From positions 1-8,997 of the forward strand of contig JAGOBN010000125.1 of the NCBI GenBank assembly GCA_017999235.1: a stretch of 8,997 nt of DNA. The letters are read 5' to 3'. Source of the stretch: Anaerolineales bacterium. GTDB lineage: Bacteria > Chloroflexota > Anaerolineae > Anaerolineales > UBA6663. Position numbers and translations under genes: made by a program. Each line of letters starts with the position of its first letter. Position 1 is the stretch's first letter. Of this stretch, positions 6,890 to 8,997 are shown piece by piece. The notes below the pieces were generated by a model. That model was not told the DNA's origin and ran no database searches. It worked only from the letters and a program-made list of their open reading frames with translations.

Positions 6890-6938
6890 GTGAGACTTCG
6901 CCGAGGGCCGGTTCCGCCGGCCCTGGGCGGCGCCTCAC
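6890..6938 (+). other. Stepped RNA hairpin with symmetric internal loops
   Basis: Pairing from outside in: GTGAG (6890-6894) with CTCAC (6934-6938); a 5/5 internal loop; GCC (6900-6902) with GGC (6926-6928); a single G/G mismatch; then AGGGCCGG (6904-6911) with CCGGCCCT (6917-6924) around a TTCCG loop. Sixteen paired positions in one coaxial rod are hard to attribute to composition alone. GCCGAGG (6900-6906) could instead pair with CCTCGGC (6956-6962), so a structural switch is possible. I do not recognise a named riboswitch class. Confidence 0.45.
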
Positions 6939-6963
6939 GAACGCCGCGTCTCCCTCCTCGGCT

Positions 6964-6987
6964 GGGGCCGGTCGGCATGCCGGCTCC
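6964..6987 (+). repeat. Imperfect inverted repeat
   Basis: GGGGCCGG (6964-6971) pairs at 7 of 8 positions with CCGGCTCC (6980-6987) across an 8-nt loop. The palindrome CGGCATGCCG (6973-6982) overlaps it. It lies between the stepped hairpin and the GC hairpin in the leader of the binding-protein gene. Confidence 0.4.
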
Positions 6988-7001
6988 ACCCACTTATTCT
7001 G

Positions 7002-7028
7002 TCCGGCCGGCCAACGGGGCCGGCCGGA
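7002..7028 (+). terminator. Perfect 11-bp GC hairpin, possible terminator or attenuator
   Basis: TCCGGCCGGCC (7002-7012) pairs perfectly with GGCCGGCCGGA (7018-7028) around AACGG. Only three T residues follow (7029-7031), so intrinsic termination would be weak. It lies 225 nt after the regulator stop and 107 nt before the binding-protein ATG, so it could end regulator transcripts or act as an attenuator in the leader of the next gene. Confidence 0.35.
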
Positions 7029-7125
7029 TTTCAAAACCAGCGCGCCGCGTCCGCGCCGCATCTAGGAGGTGACCGCCGTAACTTCACCGCCCGGACCGTC
7101 ATCGCCGCACAGCCACTTTCAACTC

Positions 7126-7130
7126 GGAGG
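7126..7130 (+). promoter_or_regulatory. Ribosome binding site of the binding-protein gene
   Basis: GGAGG, part of GGAGGAG, 5 nt before the ATG at 7136. It supports the lipoprotein start and places the signal peptide correctly. Confidence 0.85.
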
Positions 7131-7135
7131 AGCGC

Positions 7136-8997
7136 ATGAATCGCCGACGCCTATCGCCCGGGGCCGGCTGGTTGATTATCGCCAGCATTCTGCTGGCCGC
7201 CTGCCAGCCCCAAACCATCGTCCAGACCCAGGTCGTGCAAGTGACCCAGGAAGTGCAAGTCCCCGTCGTTCAGACCCAGGTGGTCAAAGAAACGCAGGTG
7301 GTCGAAGTCCAGCAGGGCGCCTTCACCCGCCCGCACCCCATCCTGAGCGATGGGCGCGTGCGCCAGGCCCTGGCCTATTGCACCAATAAGCTTGACCTGA
7401 TCAAATCCGTTTATCCCTTGCTGACCGAAGCCGAACAGCAGAAGCTCATCCTGAACTCCTTCCTGCCGGATTGGCACTGGGCCTACGCCGGCGACGACTT
7501 CCTCACGCGCTACGACTACGCTCCCGATCAAGGCCGGGCGCTGCTGGACGAGGCCGGCTGGACGCTGGCCGACGGCGCGGAGATCCGCACCAACGCGGCC
7601 GGCGACGATCTCGCCCTCAAGCTCACCACCACCACGGCCGCTTTCCGCCAGACCTGGGCCGCCGTCTGGGAGCAGCAGATGCTGGACTGCGGCGTGCAGA
7701 TCATCCGCCTGCACGTGCCCGCCACCTGGCTGTTCGGCGATACCACCGGCCTGGCCCGGCGCGATTTTGAGATGGCGGCCTACGCCTACACCGGCCAGCC
7801 GGATCCGGCCGGCCAGACGCTCTACGCCTGCGACCAGATCCCACTGCCGGAAAACAACTGGCTGGGCCAGAATGGAAGCGGCTGGTGCAATCCCGCCGCC
7901 AGCGACGCCATCAAGCTGGCCAACAACTCGCTCCTGCGGGAAGAACGCGTCCCGGCCTATCGGACGGTCCAGGAGCAATACACCCAAGACGTGCCGGCCA
8001 TCCCGCTCTTCAACCGCACCGACACCTTCGCCATCAACGCGCAGTTGGAGGGCTTTGCGCCGGCGCCCGGCCAGCAGTACACGCCCTGGAACGTCGCCGA
8101 GTGGCAGATCCCCGGCCGCGACACGGTCGTCTATGGCTTCACCCAGGAGCCGGCGTCGCTCTTCACGCTGGTGGAAAGCGGCAAGACGGCCGTCACCGCC
8201 GCGTCGTTCATTTACGGCTTCGCCTGGACCAGCCTGAATTACAACTTCGAGCCCGTCACGCTCAAGCAGCTGGCGGCCCTTGAGAACGGCCAGTCCACCA
8301 TCAATGAGGTCGAGGTCAAGGAAGGCGACGTGGTCGCCGACGCCACCGGCAACATCGCGCCCCTGGCGCTGGGCACCTCGGTGAAGAACAGCGCCGGCGA
8401 GGTGGTGGAATACACCGGCGGCACGCTCACGATGAGCCAGATCGTCTCCCGCTTTGAGTACCGCGAGGACCTGGTCTGGTCGGATGGCACGCCGGTGACC
8501 CAGGCGGACTATGAACTGAAGTGGAAGATCGACTGCGACCGCGAGTCCGGCGCGACTACGTTCATCACCTGCGACCAGACTCAAAAGGTGGATTTCCTGC
8601 CGAACGGCTACGTCCAGACGCTGGTGCCGGGGGTGCAGTCCCCGCTGTATTTCTTGAATCTGGATACGACCAGCTTTCCGGACATCTATCCCGCGCACCG
8701 CGTGATCGAGTCTGAAGGGCCGTACCAGGGCCAGAAGCTGGCCGACGTGCCGGCCAAAGACTGGGCCACCCTGGCGGAGATCGCTGAGCAGCCGCTCGGC
8801 GTTGGCCCCTACGTGGTCGCCGAGTGGGTGAAGGGCGAGAAGATCGTGCTGGAGGCCAACCCGTACTTCTACGGCGGCGCGCCCAAGACCCCGCGCATCG
8901 TGCTGGCCATGATCACGCCGGAAAACGCCGAGGCGCAGCTGATCGGCGGCCAGGTGGACATCCTGGACGACTCCACGCTGGTGGGCGTCACGGAAGC
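7136..8997 (+). CDS. ABC-transporter substrate-binding lipoprotein (family 5, peptide/nickel type), permuted domain order, 3' end beyond the window
   Basis: Predicted membrane-anchored extracellular solute receptor; 620 residues are visible with no stop codon before the edge. A lipoprotein signal peptide begins with positive MNRRR, then a hydrophobic segment and the lipobox LAAC (lipidated Cys23). Residues 24-60 are a Gln/Val/Thr-rich linker. Residues 63-323 resemble the C-terminal lobe of family-5 binding proteins: RVRQALAYCTN (74-84), DYAPDQGRALLDEAGW and VPAIPLFNRTDTFA. A new block from about 325 resembles the start of the same family: RDTVVYGFTQEPASLFTLVE, WSDGTPVTQADYELKW (from 448) and GVGPYVVAEW (from 555), followed by NPYFYGG. 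C-lobe motifs therefore precede N-lobe motifs, which suggests a permutation or a tandem arrangement. Six further cysteines (82, 185, 232, 251, 467, 479) could form disulfides. Permease and ATPase genes, if present, would lie downstream. The substrate may be a peptide or an oligosaccharide. Confidence 0.92.
   Translation, partial: MNRRRLSPGAGWLIIASILLAACQPQTIVQTQVVQVTQEVQVPVVQTQVVKETQVVEVQQGAFTRPHPILSDGRVRQALAYCTNKLDLIKSVYPLLTEAEQQKLILNSFLPDWHWAYAGDDFLTRYDYAPDQGRALLDEAGWTLADGAEIRTNAAGDDLALKLTTTTAAFRQTWAAVWEQQMLDCGVQIIRLHVPATWLFGDTTGLARRDFEMAAYAYTGQPDPAGQTLYACDQIPLPENNWLGQNGSGWCNPAASDAIKLANNSLLREERVPAYRTVQEQYTQDVPAIPLFNRTDTFAINAQLEGFAPAPGQQYTPWNVAEWQIPGRDTVVYGFTQEPASLFTLVESGKTAVTAASFIYGFAWTSLNYNFEPVTLKQLAALENGQSTINEVEVKEGDVVADATGNIAPLALGTSVKNSAGEVVEYTGGTLTMSQIVSRFEYREDLVWSDGTPVTQADYELKWKIDCDRESGATTFITCDQTQKVDFLPNGYVQTLVPGVQSPLYFLNLDTTSFPDIYPAHRVIESEGPYQGQKLADVPAKDWATLAEIAEQPLGVGPYVVAEWVKGEKIVLEANPYFYGGAPKTPRIVLAMITPENAEAQLIGGQVDILDDSTLVGVTE
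7214..7309 (+). repeat. Repetitive Gln/Val/Thr linker after the lipobox
   Basis: Codes for residues 27-58 of the binding lipoprotein, an irregular repeat of the type QTQVVQVTQEVQV. At DNA level CAGACCCAGGT recurs exactly at 7223-7233 and 7271-7281, 48 bp apart. Val-rich repeat linkers after the lipid anchor are, from memory, common in Chloroflexota binding proteins. It probably spaces the receptor away from the membrane. Confidence 0.7.

Larger units (their letters stand above)
6778..7135. other. Non-coding region with several inverted repeats between regulator and binding-protein gene
   Basis: 358 bases with no supportable gene. Starting from the regulator stop it holds a nested inverted repeat (6802-6832), a stepped hairpin (6890-6938), a second hairpin (6964-6987), a perfect GC hairpin (7002-7028) and a strong unused Shine-Dalgarno-like sequence (7064-7072). 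There is no classical terminator with a long T run after the regulator. A possible promoter is TCGGCA (6972-6977) with a 17-nt spacer to TATTCT (6995-7000), each 4 of 6 to consensus and therefore weak. Short open frames here on both strands have compositional, low-complexity translations. Confidence 0.7.

Noticed and set aside
6807..7061. An 84-codon minus-strand open frame in the region between regulator and binding-protein gene
   Set aside because: The translation is Arg/Pro/Gly-rich and derives from the inverted repeats. There is no convincing ribosome site or domain.
7069..7389. A GTG-started plus-strand open frame of 106 codons beginning in the strong Shine-Dalgarno-like sequence
   Set aside because: Its start codon overlaps the Shine-Dalgarno sequence itself, leaving no spacing, and most of it is out of frame with the clear lipoprotein gene that starts at 7136.
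7151..8698. A 515-codon open frame on the minus strand opposite the binding-protein gene
   Set aside because: The plus strand here encodes a clear family-5 binding lipoprotein with signal peptide and ribosome site. The antisense translation is His/Arg/Gly/Ala-rich with no family motif, as expected for the complement of high-GC codons.

Overview
The window is high-GC (clearly well above 60%, judged by eye) with densely packed genes. It looks like a chromosomal segment of a Chloroflexota bacterium, probably Anaerolineae-like. Three things suggest this: a MalT-type STAND/LuxR regulator, an ABC-transporter lipoprotein whose lipobox is followed by a repetitive Val/Gln/Thr linker, and the CCGGCC-rich base composition. 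The taxonomic call is inference from gene style, not from a marker gene. I saw no rRNA, tRNA, CRISPR array, transposase or integrase.

Layout. (1) 1-3833, minus strand: a tight four-gene operon read right to left. It encodes an SCP2 sterol-carrier-type protein (3411-3833), an iron-dependent alcohol dehydrogenase (2240-3403), a cholesterol-oxidase-like GMC flavoprotein (613-2265) and a patatin-like phospholipase (1-628, cut by the window edge). Gaps and overlaps are +7, -26 and -16 bases, which suggests translational coupling. (2) 3834-4104: a divergent promoter region. It holds a 21-bp element present twice in opposite orientation (17/21 identical), each copy about 45-48 nt upstream of one of the two divergent start codons. 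(3) 4105-6777, plus strand: an 890-aa MalT-like ATP-dependent LuxR regulator. (4) 6778-7135: a 358-bp non-coding region rich in inverted repeats, including a long stepped hairpin, an 11-bp perfect GC hairpin and a cluster of GGGGAT boxes. (5) 7136-8997, plus strand: a family-5 (peptide/nickel type) ABC-transporter substrate-binding lipoprotein, open at the right edge. Its domain order looks permuted, with C-lobe-type motifs before N-lobe-type motifs.

How the parts may work together (inference): the patatin would release acyl chains from lipids, the SCP2 protein would carry a hydrophobic molecule, and the GMC flavoprotein and Fe-ADH would oxidise or reduce alcohol groups on a sterol-like or long-chain substrate. 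The divergent MalT-like regulator is the natural candidate to control this operon, because both promoters share the same element. The binding lipoprotein may start a separate uptake operon, and the GGGGAT boxes between it and the regulator could place it in the same regulon.

The two edge genes, patatin and the binding protein, have no stop codon inside the window, so their full lengths are unknown.
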